This document shows, piece after piece, positions 12,690 through 24,954 of a stretch of 64,000 nt of DNA (the stretch's first letter is position 1; every line of letters starts with the position of its first letter). The notes below the pieces were generated by a model. That model saw nothing but the letters and a program-made list of their open reading frames with translations, had not been told where the DNA came from and did not search any database. The stretch lies in contig JAGGNK010008670.1 in assembly GCA_017590115.1 (NCBI GenBank), positions 4,769,677-4,833,676 on the forward strand, written 5' to 3'. A program made the translations under genes and the position numbers. This DNA comes from Montifringilla adamsi (Eukaryota; Chordata; Aves; Passeriformes; Passeridae).

Positions 12690-12924
12690 AAGTCTCAAGC
12701 TGCATCAAGGGAAATACAGGTTGGGTATTAGGAAAAAGTTTTTTATGGAAAGAGTGATAAAGTTCTGGAATGGCTGCCTGGGGAGGTGGTGCAGTCACCA
12801 TCCCTGGGTGTGTTTAACAAAGCCTGGATGTGGCACTGGGTGCCAGGGTTTAGCTGAGGTATTGGGGCTGGGTTGGATGATCTTGAAGATCTCTTCCAAC
12901 CTGCTGGTTCTGTGAGTTCTGTGA
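12690..12924 (+). mobile_element. CR1 LINE 3' fragment (plus strand)
   Basis: The order of segments is that of a CR1 3' end: GTCTCAAGCTGCATCAAGGG, GGTATTAGGAAAAAG, AAAGTTCTGGAATGGCTGCC, CAGTCACCATCCCTGG, then GGTTGGATGATCTTGAAGAT and CTCTTCCAACC. It ends in a short tandem tail GGTTCTGTGAGTTCTGTGAA, which is the characteristic CR1 3' repeat. Only the last 235 bp or so is present, so it is 5'-truncated and non-coding. It matches the minus-strand copy at 54171-54553 nearly throughout, including the shared TGGATGTGGCACTGGGTGCC, so both belong to the same subfamily. Confidence 0.93.
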
Positions 12925-13082
12925 ATAATGGCTTATGCTAACAATGCCCAGGTTTGTATTTCCAGAAGTATGACTGAGTGTCCCCATGGCATGGGCTGTC
13001 TGTGATGAGCAGAGCACACTCTGCACCATGAGCAGGGTTTGACTGAGCCCAGTGACTCCAGAGAGATGACAGAAGTGGTGCT

Positions 13083-13152
13083 AAGCTTAGTTTAACACAA
13101 TCTACAGAAGCAGCTCTGCACAGTTGCTATAACACTATGTTAAACTAGGCTA
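13083..13152. repeat. Imperfect inverted repeat (stem about 20 bp)
   Basis: The left arm AAGCTTAGTTTAACACAAT pairs with the reverse complement of the right arm near TATGTTAAACTAGGCTAAA, separated by about 38 nt. The central 'AGTTTAACA' is perfect. It could be a decayed MITE end pair or simply a chance hairpin. The arms carry no known miRNA sequence. Confidence 0.4.
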
Positions 13153-16100
13153 AACTCTGAGTACTGCTACAGTCACTGCTTTTGGAACCACGCTGGAGTC
13201 AGTCTGTCAGAATGTTCCTCTCCTTTACGAAATACATAATCTCCTTGAAAATCATCTAGTTTCCTGAAAGCTACTCAATGTGGGGAAAAAAGGCTGACAG
13301 TGTTCCCTCCTGCCTGCTGATGTAGTAAATTTACTGATTCCTTATCTGCAGTGACACCAACCACAAATTTATATTCATTTTTGAAATCATATTTATGAAC
13401 AGCTTCTCTGTTCATATCATCTTCTTAAATATGCCCATGTATTTGTATTACTTCTCAAGAAAGCTCAGTCTTTGAAAGCATATTTTGAAAAAAAAACTCC
13501 ATTTATTATTGTTACTATTTTTAAACATCTTCAAGCTGACTTTAAAGGGAAAACCTGCCTTTCCTTCCCAGCACCCCAAACAAATCCCCTTTTTCACTTC
13601 ATCTGTTGGGCTACTGGTGAATTTGGGGGTTTGGAAGCATCCCAGGCAGGATTCCCCACCTGTCACAAAGCAACATATGGTCCTAACAGAGCTCTGGAAC
13701 ACCTGGCTGAGCCTCACCTGTTGATAATTCAGTCGATGACAATTTCTGTCTGAATCAGCACATCAGCAAGATTTCAGGAAGAAGAGATAGTTCCCAGATC
13801 TCCTTTTGCATCTCACTGATAACAATCACAACACTTTATTCTCTTTCAACAAAATGTTTCTCTTTCTTAGCTTGGAAACAGCTTTGTCTGAATACTGAAC
13901 TGTGTTTTGAGATTAAAGAACAAAGGTTGGGTGGGTTTATGGTCAGGGGAAATATTCCAGATGTATCTGAAACTGCATTTCTTAAGAAATTTAGAAAAAG
14001 TGTTTTGTGTTTCTTGCTTGGGGAGGTGATTTCTTCTGCCTGTTCTGTCGAGTGAAAGCCAGGGGAGATTACTTTGACATAATTTCAGTGTGTGTCCTGC
14101 TGAAGGAAAAGTGCTTGTCCTGGAGCCTTTGGCTGAAGTCCCACATGGAAAATTGAAGTTCATCTTCCCAAATCCTCTCTGCAAGTCTGCTTGTCTGCCT
14201 GGATAAAGTCTTATTCCACATCCTGTGCTGTTTTGATGCTGTTTTAGTGGCTTCAGAGCTGCACCACCAGCATCCATCTCAAAGGATGAGCAAAGTGACC
14301 CCTTCAGTCTCTTCCCTAATTCACACTGGCTGCTCTGCCATTAGTTACCTAATGATTTGTGAAATATTTTGTGATATACCTTGTGGTCTTCAGCTGAAAG
14401 TCCCTTGTAAGTGTCTAATGTTAGCAGTAATGGTGATACATAGCAAGTCACTGCTGCTTTTCCTCATGCATTTCTCTTTCATTTAAGCATCTTAGGTGGT
14501 TAAAAACTTCTGTTGCATGGTGAAACTTGGAGGTTTTTTTGGCAACAGCAGTGGAAGCACACAAGCAGAGCTTCCTCTTGCAGGCTTTCCTCCTGCCAGC
14601 AGTTCCCATTCACACCAGCAATCTCTTCAGCTGCACACAGGCTAAATTTTGCAGCATACCACAGTGTACCCTGAGATCTTGATTATTTTTTTCTCTCTTT
14701 TATTTTTTTCCCCTCTCTCTCCAACCTCCACTTGGAGCACATCTGAGCATCTGCCCAGGGTTCCAGGGAAACCAGGAAGGTGCTTGTGTGGGTGTAACTT
14801 TTATCCAGCACAGCTCTGGGACCTGATCAGGGCTCACACCAGTGCCCAAGAATGAGTGAATGCTCCTACAAGCATTTGCCTAATCACAACTGGGGATGTA
14901 ATTAGGATTATTCATGTTATGACAACCAGGAGGATTTGATCATGTGCACAAAGCCAGCCCAAAACCCCCACTGATTCTGGAAATGCCTGGACCTAGGATG
15001 ACAGCCTTACTACTGAGAGCTGGAATGAAAGGGATGGAGAGAATCCATTCAAGAGCCACAAGCAGTGTGATTTGCAGCTTCAGAATCTCTCTGTAGGCAC
15101 TAAGAGCAAGCAGCTTGGTGTAGGTGATTCTGGAGAGAGACTGGGTTCAGAACAATGCTCCTTTTAAGGACAAGAAACAAATAAGTTTAAATTTTTATTT
15201 CTTAAAACATTAAAAGCTCCTGATAGTCACAGTTTAAGACACATACTGTATGTACTTATTCTATATAGCTCCACACTGTCTCTAATGCAATATGGGCTCT
15301 TTCTCTTAACAGCTGTGACAGAGGAACAAGCATTATTCAAATTTTTATTGAGGTTATATTATAAATGCAATTTAATTAGGGTTTTTTGTATTGCTCTAGG
15401 GGAAAAAAAAATCCTGTGGTAATATTTTATATTGCTTTTAGCGTGTAGTAATCAAAATTGGTGCAGCACAACTTGATGTAAAGCCCTGCCTCTGCAAACA
15501 TGAGTGGCAAGTGTCTGACCCATCTACCTGGAGAAAATGTGCATCTGGAATGTATTTAGTGCTAACTTGGAAGAATCTGAAACACTTTCTGCACAAGTGA
15601 TAGGTTCTACGTGGGTGGACCTTGGCATGTTTCTTAGACCTTAACTTTAATAGATGCAGTTCCAGGTGTAACAAATTACAGGCTTTAAGTCAATATCAGA
15701 AAAGATGAAAGGATAAAAATAGAAGCTCAGCAGTTAGATTGGCAGGCAGGGTGGCCTTTTGATGGGAGCAAGGGGAGGGCAGGAGTGACAGCTCCTTCTA
15801 CATCCAATTAGTTCCACCTGTGAGATCTCCAAGAAGGGACTGGATTCTCAGGTCAGCAGCACTTCTCCTGGTCCTTGGAAGAAAGCTAAACAGACGGTGT
15901 TCTAACATGCAAAGTTTAGTATTTATCATTTCATACATGCTTTAAAAAGCACATAATGATACATTAGGACTTCAGCAAAGAGATTAACACTACATTCTGA
16001 TACAATGAAAGCCTGCAAACCAGCTCTTGTTTCCTCAGTGAAAGTTTTGAATATCGTGGTAATAGAAAAAACGACTGCCTTTATGATTTCAGTATATTAA

Positions 16101-17032
16101 TAATCACAGGCCTAATCCTTTTCCTAACCAAATCATCATTCATCCTCTTGAAATTATGATATAAATATAGATGCAAACACATTCAGTTATGAATTCTCAT
16201 TTATGAGAACACACAGAACATTTTAGAAGACCAACACTCTTCTTGTGACCTGCATGCCTGTGGCCTTCAGATGGAGCTTTTAAAATAAGTTAAAACCTAA
16301 AAGTACCTCCAAAATACCACAGACCTGTGAATCAAATTAACTCTGCAGGTTTTCTCCAAGGCGCACAGGAGAAGGCCTGAAGCTCTGACTGTTTACATTT
16401 GCATTTGCCAGTCATTGAATAAATAAGAATATTTCTGTTTTGGCACTGAGCAGAGCTGCTCTGTGCCTTGGAGATTCAGTCCTGCTGAAGACCACCCTAA
16501 TCTGGTGTGGCATCTCAGAGCTGTGCTTTCAACATGTGAAAAAGATGCTCAGAAAACTGTATGGAGAGAAAGCATCACCCTGCAGGAGCTGCCTCGCTGG
16601 GGAGAAGGCGTGTGTGTGTGGAACACCAGTGACAAATGATCTCATAACTGCAGGCATTACTGGAGGAAGCACAGAACTTAGTGACTGGGGGCACATCTGA
16701 GCACTCCACTAATGCACAATGCAAGAAACAGCACAGGATGTTAAAAATGAGTTGCTCTTAATGAGGGAATGAATCACTCTCAGCACTAATGAAAAGAGTA
16801 TGCCAACAGCAAATACTGCAGCTCTCAGCCAAATATGGTTTAGATGTGAGGTTCGGGCAATATTGATGGTCACCAAATCAAAATGACCAAAACATCAAAT
16901 AATATCTGTATTTAATAACTTGGCCAAACCAGTAATACTTATGTAGATGACAACTGGTACTTCTGCAAGCTGTTTCAAAGGAGATTATTGCTGCTATAAA
17001 CTGTAGTCACCACTTGATAATGATAATATTGA

Positions 17033-17054
17033 TTTTTTTTATTATTTTTTTTTA
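17033..17054 (+). repeat. T-rich run
   Basis: A short T-rich low-complexity run interrupted by ATTA. Confidence 0.8.
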
Positions 17055-18737
17055 ATTTTACCCCTCCTCTCCAAGTTATGGCTTCTACCACAGATAAGCA
17101 ATAGCACTATGAGGGGAAAAATTAAAAAATCAATGATTCCCTGGTAGTTAGCAACACATTTTCTGGACGACTTTGAGCAGGATGTGCTGGGATAGGCTTA
17201 TCATAAATATAGAACTGTGGCAGATTTTCATAGGATTAGATATCAGCTCTCCATTTTTCCATCTTTATATATTATTTTTTACTTGTCTCGAAGAGATCAA
17301 CTGCTGGTCTCGATCTATAAATTCTATACTCAAAAATAATATAGCATGCCCTAATAGCTTGAGCAAACAGCAGAAGGCTACCTTTGACTCCTGGTGTTAG
17401 GATTGATTTTGCTACACTCTCTGAAGCCTATAGATTAGAAATAATTTCTGCTGTGTTCCTGCTTTCCCACAAAGTGGCCCTTTGCTGTGCTGAGGCTGCT
17501 CCAGACCAGTGGCCTTTGTGCAGAGCAGGGCTCATTTCATGCCAGGTGGGCACCAAAACTGTGAGGAGCTGCCACTTTGCTTTTTAAATCTGATGTGCTT
17601 CAGGTGATTTTGGTGAAAAGGCAAAGGAAAAAAAAAAATAATGGCAAGAGGAAGCAAAGGATTGTCCAAACAAAGGTTAAGAGGACAACCCTAATTGCAG
17701 GAAGTTTTCCTTCAAACAGGAGCAGATGGTGGACCCATCTGGCCAGGCAGAAATATGCCAGGCTGGGCATACTGAGAATGGGCCCCTGCTCCAAGATCCA
17801 CCTCCAGCCATGAGCATCTTGGTACTAGGCTGGTTAATCCAGTAATGAATTAGGAGGGCTGAGTTTCAAGAGTGAGGCTCGAAAGGAGAATTGGGGAAGG
17901 AGGAAGGTGGTGGACACAGTGGTTGCAGCACAGTCAGAACAATGTCTATATGAGCTTTGTGCCATGAGCAGAAACATCTTTGGTCTTTTTACTCATGTGC
18001 CTTTCATGGGAGCTTAATTTAGAAAAAAAAAAATAGTATTTTCAACACAAAACATCTGGAAATGCTCTGAAAAAGCTCTTATTTTGCCCTGAGAAAACTT
18101 TAATCGGCAAAACTGCAAATAAAGTCACTACATCTGAAGATTAAAACTTGTGTTCTTGCCAGGTTTTGCCCTCATCTGTCAAATGACTGGGCTAAAGTAA
18201 ACTTGAAATAGATTTTCATTTATTTTTCATCTTCACTGTAATCCAAAGACTGCCCTGTTAAAAGCCTTTCGTAAATCATTTGGTCAGTTTTTCTCAACAA
18301 AACAGTCTTTAAGTAATGCTGTATATCAGCCTTTTTTTTTGAGGTTTTCATTTTTTCATCCTGACAGCTTCTCTTAAAAATAATACAGGGTTTGTACTCT
18401 TATCTTTTTTCAAACTGTGAGGAGAAGGGAAGAAGGCTTCAACTCCCTCCCTACCACAACAATTGGAGTATGCAAATCAAAGCCACATCACTCTGCAGTT
18501 TTCTTTCCGAGTTTTCCTTTCAGTCTCACCGCCCAGTGTTAGGAGAACTGGTGTGTCAAGAGACCTGGATTGCTGCATCAAAACTGGATGCTGGAAATCA
18601 CACTGCCTTTTTTTCTAAGGTGCACAGTCTCTGTCTAATTTCTTCCCAAATGCAGCTGGGGTTTAACTCTAATCTGACTGACCTGAAGAATTGTCTCTGC
18701 TGTGATCCAGCACATCATTTGTGTTTGGCCTTTGCAG

Positions 18738-18832
18738 GCCAAGAAAAAGTCAATGATGATTTTATAGATGAAACAAGTGAAAAAATGCACTTCACTGCTC
18801 CATCAGATAAACTAATTTTTCTTATTAGAACT
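18738..18832 (+). other. Exon-like segment (95 nt) with consensus splice sites
   Basis: A pyrimidine-rich stretch ending TTTGCAG (18731-18737) is followed by 95 open nucleotides and then GTGAGT (18833-18838), a good donor. In the open frame the segment encodes QEKVNDDFIDETSEKMHFTA followed by PSDKLIFLIRT, so the implied intron phases are 1 and 0. The frame stays open beyond both sites, from about 18392 to 18901. The peptide is charged and hydrophilic, and I recognise no family. By-chance pairs of such sites are expected several times in 64 kb, and no neighbouring exon is visible, so this is only a candidate. Confidence 0.15.
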
Positions 18833-21800
18833 GTGAGTAAAAGCTGGTTGGTTTGTGGGTATTATTTCTTTATAAGAGTAGCAGCCTTTTCTTTTTCCTA
18901 GTTATCCATACTTTCCTGAGATGCTGTGGGGTTTAATAGTTGAGGCTAATCGACTGTTAGAGAGGAATTAGGGGATTTAACAAAGTAAAACTGCAATTCT
19001 AATGCAGCCTGTGCTACTGCAGGGATGGGTGTTTGTTCAGGCTGCACATTCACATGTTGCTGGCACGAGGGACTGCACAAAGGCAGTCACTGAGCTCTTC
19101 TTCACCACCTTAAAGACAATGTCTGTGCAAGAAATGAGTCAAGCAGCATTCAGCAGAGCCATGTCTGCAGCTGCTGTAGATTAATACAGTGCTCTTCTCT
19201 TCAGTGAACACTGTCAATCAGTACAGCTGGTGATCCAGCCTCAATATACCCGTGGATGAACCTGACAAATCCTGTGTAATTACACTGAACTTCAACATTC
19301 TTCTTTTTCCTTGTTTCATCTCCATGGCAGGCAGATTATTGTGTGCTGTGTAGTTCTAGTCTTCCATCTGTTGGAGTCTGCTGTGCTCTGTTCTGTGATC
19401 CCAAGGGCAGGTTTGAGAGTTCAGCCCTACCAGAGACAGCCAAATTCCTGAACCCCACAGCAGTCAGGAATCAACCTCATCGTGTTTTTCTGGAATTTGC
19501 ATGTGGAGCAATGTTGATGTTTTCTTTAAGTTTTATTTGAGGACCTCATGGATGTATGCTTATTTATAGCCAGCTTTTGTGTCCCAAACCATTTCTCTTC
19601 CCAGTGCTTTTGTAGGGAATTAAAAGGGGTGTGTCTTGGAGACACAAAACTTGTGAGCATCCCTCTTCTGTGTGAGCGTTTAGCAAAGATGATGTCTTGA
19701 AGAGGGGAAAACCCTCCCTGATGGAACTGGAAGTGCTGAAAATATTTGGTTGGCTTGTAAGAGCATAAACTGTCTCTGCCAGAGGACAAGAGTGAGGTGG
19801 TTTTGGTGCTGCTGGGGATTAGCAGCTAGAGGGAAAAGTGGATGAGGGGAGCCGCAAGAAGACATACGAGGGAAGCAGGGCCTTTCTCCCAAGCTTGATT
19901 TCAGCCTCTTGGTACCTGGACAATGTCAGGACCATTGGTCCATGGGGAGTTTCTTTTCTGTTGCCACCAAATGCCTGGCAGGGACTGTGCCCATCCTGCT
20001 ATGGATTTGGGGATGTTTTTTCCCTGGTCCCTGAAGGAGGGAGTGCCCTCCCCTCCCTGCCCTGGCCAGTCCTTTTAAAGAAGGGACATGCAAAATCAGA
20101 TAACATCTGGATTATAAAGAGAAAAGCTGGAGGACAAAGGGGGCAGGATTGGTTGGCAGATGTATCTGCAAAAGCAACAACATTTATCCAGGCAAATTAG
20201 GCAGAGTCCTGAATGAGTGTCTGGTAATCTGATAAATTACTAGGAATCACTTTTAATATAATCATCATCACTGAACAAAACAGACAGAAAAGCTTCTACC
20301 AGTCCTGGGTGGGTGAAGGAAGAGAACCAGATCCTCTCACACTGAGAGAGGGTGCTTGAAATGTCTTTGTGCAGTTGGAATTTTATTTTTTTATTTTTTA
20401 TTTTTTTTACAACCCATCAGAAATGAATGCAGTTATGACATCTATGGGCAAGGACTGTCAGTGCACAGAAAAAACCATCTCATGATGTTTTCATATTTAA
20501 ACAGACAGGAAGGGAGGAAGTGTGGGTTCCCAAAAAAGGTTTCACACAACGCCTTTTCTCTGTCAGTGAAGTGAAATATAACTGCCATGCTAAAAGGTTT
20601 TGCAGCAGCAATTTGCTTTGAATTGCAAGCATAAGATAAATGTGCCATACAGGTCTCAATTCCTGAGCTGTGAAGGTGGTAAAAAGGAGAATGTTCTCTG
20701 GTCCAGAACAAAAAGATATTTAGAAATATCTTGTTTCAAAGCTCCCAAAACATCTTAGCACGAGTGGAGATACTCTGCGTTCCCTGTCTTGTTCTCATAA
20801 TGTTTTGCCCTCTTGTTTTCCAGCTGTGCCACCAAACTTCCTGACACCATTAGCACTGCTGTCATGTTCAATGTTGTCAGAGTTTTCTTTCTACAAGGAG
20901 CTGTATGTCTTCCAGGCTTTTTTCCCCCCCAAATGTGCATTTTCTTAATAGGATCCCACCACGAGTTGTGCAGATAAAAGTCTTTGCAAAGTAGCATCAT
21001 CAAAGTCAAGTGGAATGTAGCCTTTTACCACAAAGGGGAAAATCTCAGCCCATGAAATAAGAACCATGCCAGTGATACGTCAGCCTGGAAATAATACAAG
21101 TCAGAGCTGAGAATCAGAATCCAGAGCGTCCAATGGTGTTCATTTAAAAAATAATAAAAAATTGAAGTACATAGAAATATTTGAAATGCTGCATGAGAAG
21201 GAATTATTTTTTAAGAGCACTTCTAGTTTACATTATCCAGAGTATCTCAATGGAATAGCTTTATATTAATAATATCTCATCTATTATGTATATTGCAATA
21301 TGCCTAATACAATTGCTGAAGTAATTTGGTGCTGCTAATTCTTCTCTTTCTTTTTGTTCCCTTTTCAAAGGGGTAAAAAGATTAGGAGAGTAGTTTAGAG
21401 CAAAGTATACCTTGCAGTACAGACTTTCCACAGATTAGGAATATCAGTCACTACATTTCTTGTTTTTCTGTTTCAGCCTAAAAATCTCTGTTTTCCTAGA
21501 GCTCCTCTTCTATTCTGCCTCCATTTTAATGCCCACTGCCTGCACTGTATCATCACATCATTGCATTATTTATTTTTGATTATTTAATATTTCACTGGAA
21601 TTCCATTTTCAAGTTACTTTAATACAGTCCTATATTAAAGGTGCAAAATAAGAAAGCTAGGGAGTGCAGAAGTAGCTGAATATTGAATTTTTAGTCTGAA
21701 ATTTTGAATAATCTGGGTTAAAGGGTCCTGGCTGATCCAGTCTATAATACAATGACCAAGATCAGATATCTTTTGAGATGTCTTTTCTTCTGACATATAG

Positions 21801-22406
21801 TGCATGAAGCTTGATCACTAGTAATTATTTTAGACCTTTTGTGTTTGAAAAGTCACTGGGAAAAATGCAGAGGATTTAAAAGTAAATCTGTGAACCTTCA
21901 GCTGTTTTAGACTTTTCCCCCACTGTGCCTCCAGAAGAGATTCCCTCTGTTAACTCATCACTAAAGCAATCGTGTACTACTTAACAGAGGTGCTATTTTC
22001 TACTTCATGTGTCTCCCTATGAATTGTGCAAGAGGCATTAGAGAGCCCTGCCTTCCACTGAACACATGAAAAGGCAGAGGAGAAAAAAGCTTTGCAGATT
22101 TATTGCATTCTCTGTGCATAGCCTTTCTGGGAGGGAGGGAGAGAATTGGCAGCGGGTCGTGCTGTGGAGCAGAGTCTGCAAGGACACAGGGAAATCTTTG
22201 CTAACCTCTAAAGATCTTAAATAGCTCCTTAAAACACTCCTCGCTACCATGAACATATTTTCCAGGCATTATCTAGAGGTAATACTGAAGAAACATGTTA
22301 TAAAATCTGCTTCCTCTTCCTCCCCTCAACCCTTACATCCACAATTTCCAGATCAAGGGAAGGAGGACAGGGAATGAGGTCCAGGGATGCTCTGGTAGGA
22401 GGCAGG
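18833..22406. other. Non-coding unique sequence
   Basis: No gene or repeat family is recognisable. A T-rich run with A interruptions lies at 20381-20408. The segment 20000-20100 is GC-rich without CpG clustering. The section from about 21100 to 21700 is notably AT-rich. Confidence 0.55.
20381..20408 (+). repeat. T-rich low-complexity run
   Basis: Runs of T of decreasing regularity separated by single A residues (TTTTATTTTTTTATTTTTTA and onward). Confidence 0.85.
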
Positions 22407-22707
22407 TCACAAACATCCTTCCAGGTGGAACTTCCCAGTGCACCTCCCACCACCTGCTGTGGGCTTCCATGGCAAGAGAGCAATCCCATTGGGAAGAGGT
22501 GTCACTTTCCAGCCCATGGTGAGCAGCCTCTTTCTCCTGCTGGCCAGCTGATTCCCATAGGAGTCCCATGTGTGCCATGGGCACCAGGTGCAGTGGCAAA
22601 AAGCATCTTTCCAATAGAAAGGTTCTGTTTGATTTGTCCCAGGTGCAGACAGCAAGGCTCTCAATGCAGATTTACTTGATCTTGCTCGGAGGGTGAAAAG
22701 GCGAGAT

Positions 22708-22743
22708 AAACAAAAAAACCCAAAAAACAAAACCCAAAAACCT
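22708..22743 (+). repeat. A/C-rich low-complexity run
   Basis: Alternating A-runs and CCC or C (AAAAAAACCCAAAAAACAAA and onward). Confidence 0.85.
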
Positions 22744-23859
22744 ATAAGGGGATATAAAATCTCATTGAAAGGGTTTCTTATGTTTTGAAGAACCTCCCTC
22801 TTCAGTTGTCCCAGAGTTCGGCATGGCTCTCTCCAATTTCCAATAAATTTGAGTCTTAATGATTGCTGAGCTGTGCATGTGAAACACCAAGGGTTGTTTT
22901 CCCATGTGCTGTCCTGTGGCTCTCTGGGTTCTGTTGTGCCTGCCCTCTGAAGAGCAGGTGGAACTGGGGGACTGTTCTGCTGAAATGCTGTGCTCTGCTT
23001 CAAGGCTGTTTCCATCTGGGGCAAAAAATTCAACCACTGACATTATTAGGCTGAGCAACATAAGGCCTAAGCACTAATCTGAGGTTTCTTAGTCAGTTCT
23101 TGACTTCTCAGACCTTCACTGTTTTGCCATCTGCTATAATTGAAAATTGCCTTCTGCAACCAAAGGGAAAATCTAATTTCTCAGCAAGCCATATGGGGTT
23201 ATTAAGATCATTAAACCCTGGTATGCCATAATGCCTGGGCCAAAAGGACCACAGGGCACGTAAATATCGTGTGATTCATTTTATGGCTTCAGACTGCAAG
23301 TTAGGAATTATTTTGAAGGCTGTCTTATGATGAAAAGCGCTGGTCAGGTAGGCTGCAGCAAATGTTGCTTGGTGAGGTCAATCCATGGCAGGTTTCCTCA
23401 GAGCTGTGATGGATGAGAAGTGGTTTTAATAGTTTTTGATCACAAAGGGTAAAACTTTTGCATCAGCCTGACAAATGATCAGCCAGTGTCCTCAATTGTA
23501 TCAGAGATGCTAAAGGCAGCCTTGAATATTAAGAAATCAGAGAAGACAATTTCCACTTTTTAGGACGACCCAGACTTGGCTTCCCATCCAGGACCTAAAA
23601 CTGATGATTGTAGATTGGACTCCCTTTCTTAAGAAGAGGAAAGCTATTCCCTACAGATGCCTGTTTATGAACCCTTTAAAACTGAGATCCTTAATTTTTT
23701 GTTCTGTTTTCTGTTTCTGTAGATGTGATGTTTTATAAGATTTATCTGTAGCAAAACCCACTACTGTGTATTTGATACCACTGTTGGGGAGAATATTAAA
23801 GCTGATTCTTTGTTAACAGGGCTTCCAAAATGAATGCTGGAGCTGTGAAATTTACATGA

Positions 23860-24060
23860 AATTAAAGAAAGAATAGCTCAGTAAATGCAAATAAATGCAG
23901 GAACAAATATTTTAATTTGAATTCATGATTAATGCCAAAGGATTACCAGCAAACCATTACAATGTGGTGATGACATAAAAACTCAATGGGAATAAAAATT
24001 CTATATGCACTAGTTAACTGATGGCAGGAAGCTATTTTTAGCAGGGCAGCTCAGAGTAAT
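23860..24060. other. Candidate conserved AT-rich non-coding element
   Basis: An AT-rich stretch containing the POU/octamer motif ATGCAAAT (about 23886-23893) and several TAAT-type homeodomain cores (for example around GATTAATGCC). Motif content of this kind is common in vertebrate developmental enhancers but also arises by chance in AT-rich DNA. I cannot see conservation here. Confidence 0.15.
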
Positions 24061-24071
24061 TTAATATTTTC

Positions 24072-24087
24072 TTTTTTTTTTTTTTTT
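24072..24087 (+). repeat. (T)16 run
   Basis: Uninterrupted mononucleotide tract. Confidence 0.95.
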
Positions 24088-24661
24088 AACATAGCAATTG
24101 GTTGTATTTCAGGTTCTGTCTATGCTAATTATGTCTCAGAATATTTTTTGCTATTGTATCAGTTCCTTCATTATAAAATGTGCCCACTATGATCAATAGA
24201 CTTCTTCCCATTCTTCAAGTTATTAAATGAATTTTATTGAAAATAGGCATTACTGATTGCCACTTTTCCTTGTGCTGTGTAACTAAAGGAGTTAAGAACA
24301 AATTGGTATGATTATATCTAAGAATTAGAGATAAGGAAAAGAGTGAAAAATGTTTCCCTCCTTCAGTTTTCCAGTCATCTCCATCTGACTGCATTTATTT
24401 TCTCACTGTGTCAGAAAAATAGAAACCAAAGCAGTTCTGGATAGGCTTTACTTTCTGTAGCACTGGGGTTGTCTCATCTTACCATTTTGAAATCAAGATA
24501 AATTAAATGAGTTAAAAAAATTTATTTCCTGTTCTATTTTACTGTCCAAATGGCTTTTGCTTTTTAGTGTTCTTGGAAGTCACAGTTAGAATAAGAGAGC
24601 AATACTTATAATTTTCTCCAAAACTGGGAGTCCCCTCAAACTTTATATGATTTTGTTTTTG

Positions 24662-24680
24662 TTTTTTTTTTTTTTTTTTT
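24662..24680 (+). repeat. (T)19 run
   Basis: Mononucleotide tract followed by CCCCTTTTC. Confidence 0.9.
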
Positions 24681-24912
24681 CCCCTTTTCTTTGGAAACCA
24701 TGAAAAAGCACAGCTGGTTTTTAATTTGCACAAGGTGTACAAAGTTTTTGTTGCTTTCTGACTGCTCCTGGGCATTGATGTTGCCTGCCCAGAATTCTAC
24801 TTGGGAGTATCTGAAGGATGCACACCCACAACACGTGCAGGTAGGCATGGCTTTCCAAGCCAGAACTGCTTGGGAAAGGGGTGGGCATGGGAGCTGAGGA
24901 CCTTGGCATTGA

Positions 24913-24954
24913 GTCAGGATGCTCAGACATCCTGTCAGGATGCTCAGACATGCC
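24913..24954 (+). repeat. 21-bp tandem repeat, two copies
   Basis: The unit GTCAGGATGCTCAGACAT plus three bases (CCT, then GCC) occurs twice head to tail with 19 of 21 positions identical. Confidence 0.9.

Larger units (their letters stand above)
12925..18737. other. Non-coding unique sequence
   Basis: Ordinary mixed AT/GC sequence. It holds an imperfect inverted repeat at 13083-13152 (listed), a pyrimidine-rich run around 14680-14725 and a T-rich run at 17033-17054. Short open frames occur on both strands but I recognise none. No RNA gene or mobile element is apparent. Confidence 0.55.

Noticed and set aside
22407..23015. Minus-strand open frame of about 200 codons
   Set aside because: It crosses an A/C-rich low-complexity run that yields an artificial Phe/Leu stretch, has no recognisable domain, and lies in a locally stop-poor, GC-richer segment.
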